A DNA stretch of 64,000 nucleotides, from contig NC_017735.1 of assembly GCF_000259275.1 (NCBI RefSeq), positions 620,001 to 684,000 on the forward strand, given 5' to 3'. Shown in pieces: positions 7,038 to 15,764 of the stretch; the first letter of the stretch is position 1, and each line of letters starts with the position of its first letter. The translations under genes and the position numbers were made by a program. The notes beneath the pieces are model-generated. The model had not been told where the DNA came from, did no database searches, and was given only the letters and a program-made list of their open reading frames with translations. The stretch comes from Helicobacter cetorum MIT 99-5656 (GTDB lineage Bacteria; Campylobacterota; Campylobacteria; Campylobacterales; Helicobacteraceae).

Positions 7038-9278
7038 TTAAAACACCCACCCATAGTTAAAATAAATATGCATATTCTTTGGAGTTTCATTAAGTTCTAC
7101 TTCGCTAATGGTTGTCTCTTGTAAAAGCCTAGCTTTTATATTTTGCTTCATTAATGGAATGCCTAAACCAATAGAAAACTTAGAATGCTTGTAACGATAA
7201 TTGATTCCGGTTGTAAAATGGATATTGCCTATGTTTTTATTAAGCCTAATCAGTCCATTGCTCTTATAATTATTCCATAAGCCCCTAAACCCTCCAAAAA
7301 TCCCAAAAACATTTCTCACACTATTATTGTCATAACTCGTATAAAAATCTATCAATAAATTAGTTCCTAAACCTAAGCCTGATTGTGTAACACTATTTAA
7401 CACGCCCTTAAGGTTTGCATTATTGTAATTAAAAAAGCCATAATAAGACAACCCTATATAGTCATTAAAGTATTGCTGATAACCTAGCATGGCATTAAAT
7501 CCTAGCATAGGGGCTTTAAGGGTTTGGCTAGTGGTGTTGTTAAGGGAGTTATTGTTATTGAGTTGGTTAGAGAGAGTGGCAAAAGCGTTGTTTAGATGCT
7601 CTTTAAACATGGAGCTTAAGCTTGAATTGATAGAGCTTTCGGCAGTGTTTTGAGTGTTTGGGGTTTGGAGATAATGAGAGTGTGCAAGCACTTGAGCTTG
7701 GGCGGATTGTTGCTTAGGTTGACAACTACGATTATTATCCACATTAATCCCCAACCAATCGCAATTTTTAGGTCTAGTGCCAGCATCATGTTTAACCTCA
7801 CTTGGATTAGTAAATGATTTAAGCTGTCCGTTTTCATAATAAATAGGCAAATCTCCATCAGCACCTAATTGTATCCAAGCATCAATAGTAAGACCCGGAA
7901 AACTATCGCTATAATGTTTAGTCATGTTGCCATCATGGTTAAAATTTTTGGCAAAGCCCTTTGCATGAGCGTATTCATGAAGTACTGAGATGCTATTGGT
8001 ATATAGCTTTAAACATTCCCCTCTTGATAAATCACTAGTATGTTTGCAATATTTATAATCCTTTAATGCCGGTAACTTCGCAAGGTTTATGTATTGTGAT
8101 TCTACAGCAAGCAAGCCACTCCGTTGGTTTTCTAGCCCACGAACTTTAGTTTCAGGTCTTATTATTTGAAGTTTTAAACTAGTATCAGATTGAAATCTTT
8201 TAATAATCTCATCTTGAGAAATAATATGGCTTTTACTTCCATCCCAAAACTTAAAATCTGCATTTTTAACCATATCTACCCAAGTCTCTGAGTCAAAAAC
8301 ATACGCCAAACTTAAGAGCGTGTTAGTCCAATTTTTAGCATCCTCTGGAGTAACCTTTGTCATACAATTTTTACCACACAACCGATTATCTATTTGTGCA
8401 TTACTAAACACCCCTGAAATATCAGTAAATATACTATTCACCGCATTTAAAACTCTTGCGGTATTGCTTGTATCGTTGGCTTGTGGTTTGATTTCAAAAT
8501 CTTGAACACTTAATTCACCACTAAAATACTTGCCTAATTGCGGAAACTCACTCGCATTAATACTGATTTCTTTGTCTTTATCAATATTGTCAATGGTAGC
8601 GATTTTAACTTCATGTTGTTTGTTGTTTTCATCAGTGTATTTCACATACAAATCCACATTTTGTAGGTCATAAGGTAAGAAATTCTGCACTTTTATAGGA
8701 TTTGTGGGATTTTTTAAGTCATAATTAACTTGAATAGGAGCTGTAGTGCTAATTTTTAGCTTAGTAATATTTTCTTTTGCAAACAAATCTGTTTTTGTAG
8801 CGTTAGCAGTATTAATTGTTTTTATGTTGCTTTCTAATTCTTGTTGCAATTGTGCGAAATTGACCCTTTCTTTGAGTGTTAAGTGTGGTTTTTGTGATTC
8901 TTCTGTTTTAGGGTTTTCATCAGCTTGTGCCTGAGAACTACCTAAAGAGATGCTTGCTTGAGATTCGCTATCTTGTTGATGAGAATATACGACTGCTTTA
9001 GAACTACCACTCTTTGAATCATCTTTTTTAAGGGGTTTATTGTTGGTTTGTGTTTTTGATGGGCTAAAACCTTGACTCAACAAGGAATGCGAATAATTAT
9101 CTATACCATTATTATTTAAAGCCTTTTGCCTTTGTCTTGCTTGTAATTCACCAGTTTCAAATCCTGCTTCTATAAAAACCCCACTTTTTGGATGGGATTC
9201 TAGGTTGCTCAACAACCCTACAAGCACCAATGCTGTACTTTTGCTTAAATGAGCTAATTGATTGCTAAAGTTTTTCAT
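7038..9278 (-). CDS. Large outer membrane protein with HEXXH zinc-peptidase motif (paralogue 1)
   Basis: 746 residues. A signal peptide (MKNFSNQLAHLSKSTALVLV, cleavage near LES-HPKS) is followed by a Ser/Gln/Lys-rich linker (about 45-130), a folded central region (about 160-500), and a C-terminal Helicobacter OMP barrel (about 565-746) ending NYGWVF with terminal Phe. The central region has HEYAHAKGF: His434, Glu435, His438, with a possible third ligand at His448. The spacing differs from metzincins because four residues are inserted relative to the paralogue at 23112-25608. Zinc-peptidase activity is inferred from the motif only. The ATG overlaps the TGA of a 12-codon upstream ORF (9313-9275) that has its own AAAGGA, suggesting translational coupling. 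No close Hop name could be assigned. Confidence 0.85.
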   Translation of the reverse strand: MKNFSNQLAHLSKSTALVLVGLLSNLESHPKSGVFIEAGFETGELQARQRQKALNNNGIDNYSHSLLSQGFSPSKTQTNNKPLKKDDSKSGSSKAVVYSHQQDSESQASISLGSSQAQADENPKTEESQKPHLTLKERVNFAQLQQELESNIKTINTANATKTDLFAKENITKLKISTTAPIQVNYDLKNPTNPIKVQNFLPYDLQNVDLYVKYTDENNKQHEVKIATIDNIDKDKEISINASEFPQLGKYFSGELSVQDFEIKPQANDTSNTARVLNAVNSIFTDISGVFSNAQIDNRLCGKNCMTKVTPEDAKNWTNTLLSLAYVFDSETWVDMVKNADFKFWDGSKSHIISQDEIIKRFQSDTSLKLQIIRPETKVRGLENQRSGLLAVESQYINLAKLPALKDYKYCKHTSDLSRGECLKLYTNSISVLHEYAHAKGFAKNFNHDGNMTKHYSDSFPGLTIDAWIQLGADGDLPIYYENGQLKSFTNPSEVKHDAGTRPKNCDWLGINVDNNRSCQPKQQSAQAQVLAHSHYLQTPNTQNTAESSINSSLSSMFKEHLNNAFATLSNQLNNNNSLNNTTSQTLKAPMLGFNAMLGYQQYFNDYIGLSYYGFFNYNNANLKGVLNSVTQSGLGLGTNLLIDFYTSYDNNSVRNVFGIFGGFRGLWNNYKSNGLIRLNKNIGNIHFTTGINYRYKHSKFSIGLGIPLMKQNIKARLLQETTISEVELNETPKNMHIYFNYGWVF

Positions 9279-9313
9279 AAAACTTTACCTTTTACTTCCT
9301 CTTGTTTAATCAT
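9275..9313 (-). other. 12-residue upstream ORF overlapping the OMP start (ATGA)
   Basis: ATG at 9313 with AAAGGA six bases upstream encodes MIKQEEVKGKVL. Its TGA overlaps the OMP ATG as ATGA. The same AAAGGATAA-leader-ATG is found before paralogue 2, where this segment carries the CT-repeat tract, so this ORF looks like an ancestral repeat-containing start that is now uncoupled in frame. Confidence 0.55.
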
Positions 9314-9426
9314 GGTTTATCCTTTAAATAATAGTTATTTTTAAATTACTCATAATTTTAGTTAAATTTAAATTAAAAAGAGATAAAAAGCGGACTGGAA
9401 AACAAAAAATATCACTTAGATTGTAG

Positions 9427-9513
9427 TGGTGCCGAAGGTCGGACTCGAACCGACACGAGATTGCTCCCACCAGATTTTGAGTCTAGCGTGTCTACCAATT
9501 CCACCACTTCGGC
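9427..9513 (-). tRNA. tRNA-Leu (anticodon CAA)
   Basis: 87 nucleotides including CCA and a long variable arm. The acceptor GCCGAAG pairs with CTTCGGC; anticodon loop CTCAAAA; T-arm GGTTCGAGTCC. Confidence 0.95.
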
Positions 9514-9582
9514 ATGCTGGCACATCAATACAGCAAAGAGTGAGATTATACCCACTTGTTCCTTAAAAGAACTATAAAGTCA

Positions 9583-9669
9583 TGGTGCACTGAGCGAGAA
9601 TCGAACTCGCACGAGATTGCTCTCACCACCCCCTCAAGATGGCGTGTCTACCAATTCCACCACCAGTGC
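9583..9669 (-). tRNA. tRNA-Leu (anticodon GAG)
   Basis: 87 nucleotides including CCA. The acceptor GCACTGG pairs with TCAGTGC; anticodon loop TTGAGGG; long variable arm; T-arm AGTTCGATTCT. Its D-arm is the same GTGGAATTGGTAGACACG stretch as in the neighbouring Leu tRNA. Confidence 0.95.
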
Positions 9670-9745
9670 TAAAAATTCAAAAACAAAGAGTCATTATAGC
9701 TAAAATTATGCTTTTTTAAGCAATAATTTAGCTAACCAAAAGCCC

Positions 9746-10057
9746 TTAGCTTAAGAATGGGTTGCTATAAATGGCGATGATAGCAAATACTAAGGTATAA
9801 ATCACTTGGGCTTCAATCATTGCCATAGCTACAAACATGGTTGTAAGCAACTTACCGCCTACTCCTGGATTTCTCGCTGTGCCTGTAATGGTTGCTGCTG
9901 CTGCATTTCCCATACCAATCGCCCCACCAAAAGCTGCGATACCTAGACCAATCATAGCTCCTAAAATAGAATAAGATTTAATCATATCCATTCCACTCAT
10001 ATCATCAGCAAAAACAACGCCCACTAAACCAAGAAAAAATAACGCTAAAAATTTCAT
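9746..10057 (-). CDS. atpE: ATP synthase F0 subunit c
   Basis: Forms the proton-driven c-ring of F1F0 ATP synthase. At 103 residues it is longer than the roughly 80-residue E. coli protein because of an N-terminal signal-like hydrophobic segment (MKFLALFFLGLVGVVFADD), as in other epsilonproteobacteria. The two-helix hairpin follows: a glycine-rich helix 1 (LGIAAFGGAIGMGNAAAA), the loop RNPG, and helix 2 with the essential carboxylate in MAMIEAQVIY. The gene stands apart from the other atp genes, between tRNA-Leu and pnp, also as recalled for H. pylori (HP1212). Confidence 0.95.
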   Translation of the reverse strand: MKFLALFFLGLVGVVFADDMSGMDMIKSYSILGAMIGLGIAAFGGAIGMGNAAAATITGTARNPGVGGKLLTTMFVAMAMIEAQVIYTLVFAIIAIYSNPFLS

Positions 10058-10176
10058 TTTCGCACTCCATTTTAAATATTAGGCTTGATTTTTATTTCGA
10101 ATCATCCCTCTACTTTCAAAAATACAAGCAAGGGCTGATTTTAATACAAACTAGCTTAAAAACCCTTTAGAAAAGT

Positions 10177-12243
10177 CTAGGCTAAATCTAGGGCGATTTT
10201 ACCCCTATTAAAACTGATAATCCTACACATAATGCTATCGCCTTCTTTTAAGACAACTTGGCATTTCTCTATGTTTTGCTTACGCAACAAGCCTTCGCCC
10301 CCTTTTGGCAAGCTTAAAAAGACCCCAAAATCTACGATTTTTTTCACCTGAGCTTCTAGCACCTCATCAAGGGCGTATTGCTCTAATTCTTGATTTAAAG
10401 AACGCAAATAATCCAAAATAAAGTCCTTAGCTCTTAAAACACGCTCTTTATTGCCCATGATTTTCACTTCACCACTAGGTTTATTCAAATCAATTTTAAC
10501 TTCAAACTTTTCTACTATCTCTCTAATCACACGCCCCCCTTGACCGATAATTTCTACAATTTTATCTGGTGCGACATTAAAAATTTCAGTCGTGGGTAGG
10601 TTGGAAAAATTGATGACAATCTTTTCTCTGGCTTCATGCATGATTTTTAAAATATGCTCTCGTGCTTTTTTGGCTTGAAGTAAAGCTTGGTGTAAAATCT
10701 CTAGCCGAACGCCACTCATTTTGGTGTCCATTTGCATAGCGGTAATGCCTTCTAAATTTCCAGCAATCTTAAAATCCATATCCCCTTGTGCATCTTCTAG
10801 TCCACTAATATCGCTTAAAATGGCGTAGTCTTGCCCTTCACTCACCACACCCATAGCAACCCCAGCGATTAAATCATAAGTTTCTACACCGCTTGCATAA
10901 AGGGCTAAAGACCCCGCACACACGCTCGCCATTGAGCTTGAACCATTGCTTTCTAAAATCTCAGAAACCAAACGAATCACTTGCTCCTTATTTTTAATGC
11001 TTGTTTCTAAGGCTCTTTTAGCTAAATTCCCATGCCCTAACTCTCGCCTTGAAGTCGCACCGATAGAACTCGCTTCGCCCACACAAAAGGGGGGGAAATT
11101 ATAATGGAACATGAAACGCTCTTTTATGGGGGCTTTATGCTCCAAACTCTCATGGGTTTGAGCGTCATTATCAGTGCCTAAGACCCCTACTACTAAACTT
11201 TGAGTTTGCCCCCTAGTGAATAAAATGGAGCTATGAGCCATAGGGAGCAAGTTGCTCTCTATTGAAATAGGCCGCACTTCTTCTAAAGTCCGCTTATCAG
11301 GGCGGATTTTATCTTTAATAATCATGCGTCTAATCTCAGTTTTTTTAACTTTCTCTAAAGCCCATTCAATTTCTTCTAAACTAAACTCTAAGTGGGCTTC
11401 ACTGATTTTTTTAGCCACCTCGTTGAAAACATTTTCTCGCTCACTCAAGGCAGAGCTTTCAATGCCTTTGATGATTTCATCAAAATACTGATTTTGCAAT
11501 AAATCTAGCAACCTTTCATTGAAGACAACCCCTTGGGTTTCTTTAAAAAGAAGTGTGTTCTGATAGGGCGTAAAAGTCTCTTCATAAAGCGTGCAAGTTT
11601 CTTTCAAACTCTTTTGGGCTAATTCTAAAGCTTCTAACATTAAAGGCTCTTCTAAAGCGTTTAACGCTTGCCCCAAAGAACGCATTTCTATCATGTTCAA
11701 ACTTTCTTTAGAGCCTGATACAAACAAATCCAAACTAGATTGACTTAAAAGGCTTGTGCTAGGGTTGATTACAAATTCATTATTGACTCTAGCAACCCTA
11801 CAAGCACTCACGCTTTTAATGGGAGCGATATGGGCTAAGTATAGAGCGGCTGAAGCGGCATTCAAAGCACAGACTTGTAAATCATTCTCAATATCATGGC
11901 TTAGAACCATTAAAGTGATTTGGGTAGGATAGCGATAGTCTTTAGGAAATAAGGGGCGTAAAGTCCTATCTACAAGCCTAGAAGTTAAGATTTCAAAATC
12001 TTGCGCTCTGCCTTCTCTTTTGACAAAACCCCCCGGAATCTTACCTGCAGCATAAGATTTTTCTAAAAACTGCACCACTAAGGGTAAAAAATCTTCATTT
12101 GCTGGCTCTCTCTCTACACACACGCTCGCTAAAATGATGGTTTGTCCTAAGCGATACATAAGAGAGCTAGTGGCTTGTTTAGCTACTTGTTTGAGAGCAA
12201 ATTCTTCGACTCTGTTAGCAGAATTAATGGTTATAAAATCCAT
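10177..12243 (-). CDS. pnp: Polyribonucleotide nucleotidyltransferase (PNPase)
   Basis: Phosphorolytic 3'-5' exoribonuclease of the mRNA decay machinery. The 688 residues hold two RNase PH-like domains (about 1-210 and 310-530), a KH domain (about 560-610; IIGQGGRVIREIV carries the GxxG loop), and an S1 domain (about 620-688; QVKKIVDFGVFLSLPKGGEG). The family signature FPPFCVGE is present, as is the GDMDFKIAG segment of the second PH domain that holds catalytic aspartates. A G7 run at 11090-11096 lies in frame. The next gene upstream ends 2 bases before the ATG, so co-translation is likely. Confidence 0.97.
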   Translation of the reverse strand: MDFITINSANRVEEFALKQVAKQATSSLMYRLGQTIILASVCVEREPANEDFLPLVVQFLEKSYAAGKIPGGFVKREGRAQDFEILTSRLVDRTLRPLFPKDYRYPTQITLMVLSHDIENDLQVCALNAASAALYLAHIAPIKSVSACRVARVNNEFVINPSTSLLSQSSLDLFVSGSKESLNMIEMRSLGQALNALEEPLMLEALELAQKSLKETCTLYEETFTPYQNTLLFKETQGVVFNERLLDLLQNQYFDEIIKGIESSALSERENVFNEVAKKISEAHLEFSLEEIEWALEKVKKTEIRRMIIKDKIRPDKRTLEEVRPISIESNLLPMAHSSILFTRGQTQSLVVGVLGTDNDAQTHESLEHKAPIKERFMFHYNFPPFCVGEASSIGATSRRELGHGNLAKRALETSIKNKEQVIRLVSEILESNGSSSMASVCAGSLALYASGVETYDLIAGVAMGVVSEGQDYAILSDISGLEDAQGDMDFKIAGNLEGITAMQMDTKMSGVRLEILHQALLQAKKAREHILKIMHEAREKIVINFSNLPTTEIFNVAPDKIVEIIGQGGRVIREIVEKFEVKIDLNKPSGEVKIMGNKERVLRAKDFILDYLRSLNQELEQYALDEVLEAQVKKIVDFGVFLSLPKGGEGLLRKQNIEKCQVVLKEGDSIMCRIISFNRGKIALDLA

Positions 12244-12245
12244 AT

Positions 12246-12950
12246 TTAATTTTCCTTTTTTAAATTTGGCGTGCTTTTCACACCTAAATATTTTTCAATC
12301 TCTTCGTTGCCTAATTGCTTGAGTTCTTTATAATGATGCTCAATAGAGACAAAACATTCAGGGCGATACACACTAATGACCCCATCGCACAAACCTTCTA
12401 AACCTTGAGCGACATTCTGTGCGACAATGGGGGTTAAAATATAAATATCCTGGCATTCTTTTTTCAAACAAGTTTGCACGGCCAGCCCCGCTCTAAAGCC
12501 TGTTTCAATCCCCCTATCTATGATAAAAATATTTTTATCTCTTAGGCTTTTTATCGCATTGCCTTTGCGATACTGATAAATGTGAGACAAAATATCTTCT
12601 TCATAAACACGCTTAGCTTCCCCATAGACATAGTCCAAAGTGATGTCAAATGAATTGATTAAATTTTCATTCATAACTATATCCATGCTTTCACTCACTA
12701 AAGCAATCTCACATTTCGGATTTAAAGGAGCTAGGATAGGTTCTGAAAAAAGTATATCATAAGTAGCTCCAAATTTTTGTGCTAAAGCATTAACCAAGTA
12801 TAAAGCATTGAAACTCAAAGCGAGCATAACGGAGTCTTTCAAGTCAATATGGCGTGTGTGGATTTCATTAATCAATTTATTCAGGGCATCTTCTTCATTA
12901 GTGAAATGCATGCTTTCAATGTCAGTGATATAACTAAAATCGGTATTCAA
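12246..12950 (-). CDS. Phosphoribosyltransferase-like protein
   Basis: 234 residues. The C-terminal part shows a type I phosphoribosyltransferase fold pattern: NIFIIDRGIETGFRAGLAVQ corresponds to the PRPP-binding loop, usually hydrophobic-DD-G-ATG-T. Here the acidic pair is Asp-Arg, so PRPP binding or catalysis may be altered. Its substrate is unknown. The start is a TTG at 12950 with AAGGA six bases upstream; no better ATG is near. It lies between lptD (15-base gap) and pnp (2-base gap), the same order as recalled for H. pylori (HP1214), which suggests one operon. Confidence 0.7.
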   Translation of the reverse strand: MNTDFSYITDIESMHFTNEEDALNKLINEIHTRHIDLKDSVMLALSFNALYLVNALAQKFGATYDILFSEPILAPLNPKCEIALVSESMDIVMNENLINSFDITLDYVYGEAKRVYEEDILSHIYQYRKGNAIKSLRDKNIFIIDRGIETGFRAGLAVQTCLKKECQDIYILTPIVAQNVAQGLEGLCDGVISVYRPECFVSIEHHYKELKQLGNEEIEKYLGVKSTPNLKKEN

Positions 12951-12965
12951 ATTTATTCCTTATTC

Positions 12966-15230
12966 TTACCTACGCTTTAATGAGCGGTAAGTGATATTAG
13001 TTTTAGTGATAGGCGAAAAATCTAATTCTAGCTTAACATAGTTATTTTCTAGCACTCTTAAAGGGTGGTTAGGGTCGCTTGTGAGAATGGGGCGGCGTTG
13101 GTTGACAAATTTAAAGCCAATTCCAAAGCAACGGATTTTTTTATAAAGCCCTACATTCCAATTTAAAACCACATTGTTTCTGATATCATAACCCACATCA
13201 GCACTCATAGAAAAATAGCCAAAGTCGTTGCTAAAACCAGCCTTTAGGTAGTCAGCGGAGTTTTCTACAATCCTTTTAAAACCACTACTAAAATTGTTTT
13301 TTAAAAAATACGAGAGATTAAAGCTTAAGAATTTGCGTTGGTAATTCGCATTAAGAGAGATTTCTTCTAGGCGGTTTTGATAAAACGAATAAAAGACATT
13401 TCCAAAAATATTCAACCCCTTTAGGGGCGAAAACCCAATCTTGCTTTCTAAAGGCATTCTAAAAGGCGAAATTTTATCATCAATATCAATTTGTTGCGAT
13501 ACCCTAAAATACAATAACTCTTGCCCCCCTAAGCCATAAAGGTATTGTGTGAGACCTAAACTCAAAGTTTTGTTGCTCACGCCACTAGGCAAAATGCTAC
13601 TAGGATTCCACACAGAATCATACAAACGCCCCCTAAAATTATAATCGCTCAAAGTCGGCGAAGTGTAGTTGTTTAAGGCTTGAGAGCTTAAGGCATACAT
13701 GTTCTGGCTAAAGAGTCCATCTTTAAAGGTGTAATAAGGTATGTTAAAGATGGCTTCAAACTGAATGATGTGAAAAAGCTTGTTGTATTCCTTAGCCAAA
13801 TCCGTATTCAAATAAATAGAAGAGCTTGAAGACACAAAGTTTCCAAACTCTTTAGATTGATTAGGAATACTTGGCACATAAGAATTTTTAGTTTGCATTA
13901 AAGCCACATTAGAAAGCTCAACATGATTCCAAACCCCTAAAGACAAATACTTTTTAAACAAAGAAAATTGTAAGCCCACCGGCACATTCAAGGCATTTTG
14001 CACATAGCCATAGCCGATTTCTCTTATCGTATTTTTGAACTGATAATCCACTGAATACAAAAGATTTTTAAAATACAAATGGTTTAAATATTTGTGGTAT
14101 TCCAAATTAGGAATGGACTGAAAAGTGCGGTTGTTATTGATTTTGTTTAGGTTCAAAAAATACTTGATATTTAAGCCATAGTAGTGGTTCTGTGTTTGCA
14201 AATAGTAATTCGCCCTAGACATATGCGTAGCGTCTGTAATACGCCTATTGACTTTTTCAAAACGCACATAATCTAAATCATTCATGTATAAAAAGTCAAT
14301 ATAATGCCCATTGTCAATGTTAGAATTCAGATGAAAATACTTTTGTAAGGTGTTCCTGCTAGAGCTTAGAAATTCAAAACCATAGACATTTTGATTTCTC
14401 AAATTATAGCGTTTGACATATTTATCATAATTTCTAAAATAGCGTGCATGAAATAAAAATCTATCGTCTTTAGAGTTGATGTAGCGGGCTTCAAAGTTTA
14501 AGCCAAAACCCCTTTTATAACGCATTTGTGGGGTAAAGGTCATATCCCATGAATCTCTTGGAGCTAAATAAAAGGGTTGCAAATAAATAAAGCCATCTAA
14601 ATTAGAAGTGCCAAATTCAGGGTATAAAAATCCGGTGGTTCGCTTGTTGCTAGTGGACATAAAAATATAGGGCAAATACAACACAGGAATGTCGCCGATG
14701 TAAATCTTAGGATTCCACATAGACAAATACGATTTTTGCATGTTGAATGAACCTGAAGTAGCGTTAATGTGCCAAATAGGATTATCAATGCTACACCCTG
14801 AAGCGCTCATATTTTTGATTTTATATCGCTGGTTTTTCCCACTAGCAATATCTGCACTCACCCAAATCCCACTCACGCTATCTTGAACATAGAAAGGAAA
14901 AATAATCTCGTATTTTTCATTCAAACTCAGTTTCACATAATCGGTTTTAATGAGCAAGCCTTCGCCCTTATACACTCTAATGTTGCCTTCTAATAGGGCT
15001 TGTTTGTTTTTAGTGTCATAACGCACTTTATCCGCTAGAATATACACATCATAGTTTAATAAAATCGCATTTCCTAAGGCCGTTATAACATTATCTTTAG
15101 CGCTCACTCTATCAGCAAGTATTTCAAAAATCTTATGGTTTTTTTTATCAAAGCGTTGCATGGCTACTTCCTTAGCCCCTAATACCCCTAGTAGAAAAAC
15201 CCCAATCAAACAAAACAAACGCATCATCAA
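12966..15230 (-). CDS. lptD: LPS-assembly protein LptD
   Basis: Outer-membrane barrel that, with LptE, inserts lipopolysaccharide into the outer leaflet. The 754 residues comprise a signal peptide (MMMRLFCLIGVFLLGVLGAK), an N-terminal LptA/OstA-like jellyroll (about 25-170, with AKDNVITALGNAIL and YDTKNKQALLEGNIRVYKG repeats), and a long barrel region rich in aromatic beta-strands, ending near NITYRSLKRR. The paired OstA repeats and the segment GDIPVLYLPYIF support the assignment. It overlaps closely with the RDD gene (2-base gap) and the PRT-like gene downstream. Confidence 0.93.
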   Translation of the reverse strand: MMMRLFCLIGVFLLGVLGAKEVAMQRFDKKNHKIFEILADRVSAKDNVITALGNAILLNYDVYILADKVRYDTKNKQALLEGNIRVYKGEGLLIKTDYVKLSLNEKYEIIFPFYVQDSVSGIWVSADIASGKNQRYKIKNMSASGCSIDNPIWHINATSGSFNMQKSYLSMWNPKIYIGDIPVLYLPYIFMSTSNKRTTGFLYPEFGTSNLDGFIYLQPFYLAPRDSWDMTFTPQMRYKRGFGLNFEARYINSKDDRFLFHARYFRNYDKYVKRYNLRNQNVYGFEFLSSSRNTLQKYFHLNSNIDNGHYIDFLYMNDLDYVRFEKVNRRITDATHMSRANYYLQTQNHYYGLNIKYFLNLNKINNNRTFQSIPNLEYHKYLNHLYFKNLLYSVDYQFKNTIREIGYGYVQNALNVPVGLQFSLFKKYLSLGVWNHVELSNVALMQTKNSYVPSIPNQSKEFGNFVSSSSSIYLNTDLAKEYNKLFHIIQFEAIFNIPYYTFKDGLFSQNMYALSSQALNNYTSPTLSDYNFRGRLYDSVWNPSSILPSGVSNKTLSLGLTQYLYGLGGQELLYFRVSQQIDIDDKISPFRMPLESKIGFSPLKGLNIFGNVFYSFYQNRLEEISLNANYQRKFLSFNLSYFLKNNFSSGFKRIVENSADYLKAGFSNDFGYFSMSADVGYDIRNNVVLNWNVGLYKKIRCFGIGFKFVNQRRPILTSDPNHPLRVLENNYVKLELDFSPITKTNITYRSLKRR

Positions 15231-15232
15231 TA

Positions 15233-15712
15233 TTAAAACAACACTAAAAGGGTTTGGGTTTTTTCTTCATACCATGCCCTGTAATAAGAGCGATTAAGAT
15301 TTGAAAACCATAAAATAGGGCATAAAAAAACCATTATCTTTAATGCCAAACGCTTTAGTAAAATAGCCCTACTAGGACAATCCGCCAAATAAATATTGAT
15401 GATTTTAATCCTAAAAACAAGCTTGCCCAAACTCACCTTACACAGCCACATAAAAAAGATTTCATAAACGCCATATAAAATCATAAAGCAAGTTATTACA
15501 AACAAGGCATAATAAATGGGGTTAGAAAGCCAGTTAAACGCTTTTAAAAAATCGCATGCACTTAAGCTATCGCTCAATAAAAACCCCACCAATAAGCAAT
15601 CGGTTAAAAACGCTAACACACGCCAATAAAAGGGGCATAAACGCACCTTTTCACGCACAAGAAGGGTCTCTATAATCTCTGTTTCTTCTTTTTCTAAAAT
15701 TTGAGAGCGCAT
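15233..15712 (-). CDS. RDD-family membrane protein
   Basis: 159 residues with three or four hydrophobic segments. The family hallmark is the cytosolic-to-membrane pattern RVLAFLTDCLLVGFLLSDSL (R-x-x-A-x-x-x-D), followed by SLGKLVFRIKIIN (usually GK-x-x-x-x-L). Some RDD proteins have been linked to ion transport, but no function is known for this one. It sits 2 bases upstream of lptD and 52 bases downstream of purD on the same strand, so it may be co-expressed with LPS export genes. Confidence 0.75.
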   Translation of the reverse strand: MRSQILEKEETEIIETLLVREKVRLCPFYWRVLAFLTDCLLVGFLLSDSLSACDFLKAFNWLSNPIYYALFVITCFMILYGVYEIFFMWLCKVSLGKLVFRIKIINIYLADCPSRAILLKRLALKIMVFLCPILWFSNLNRSYYRAWYEEKTQTLLVLF

Positions 15713-15764
15713 TTAAAACCATTGAGACAAATCATGCTTAAATGTGTGTCTCAACTTCTCATCC

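Noticed and set aside
11090-11096. G7 run in pnp as possible phase-variation site
   Set aside because: The frame is intact, and it encodes a conserved PNPase segment (FPPFCVGE).
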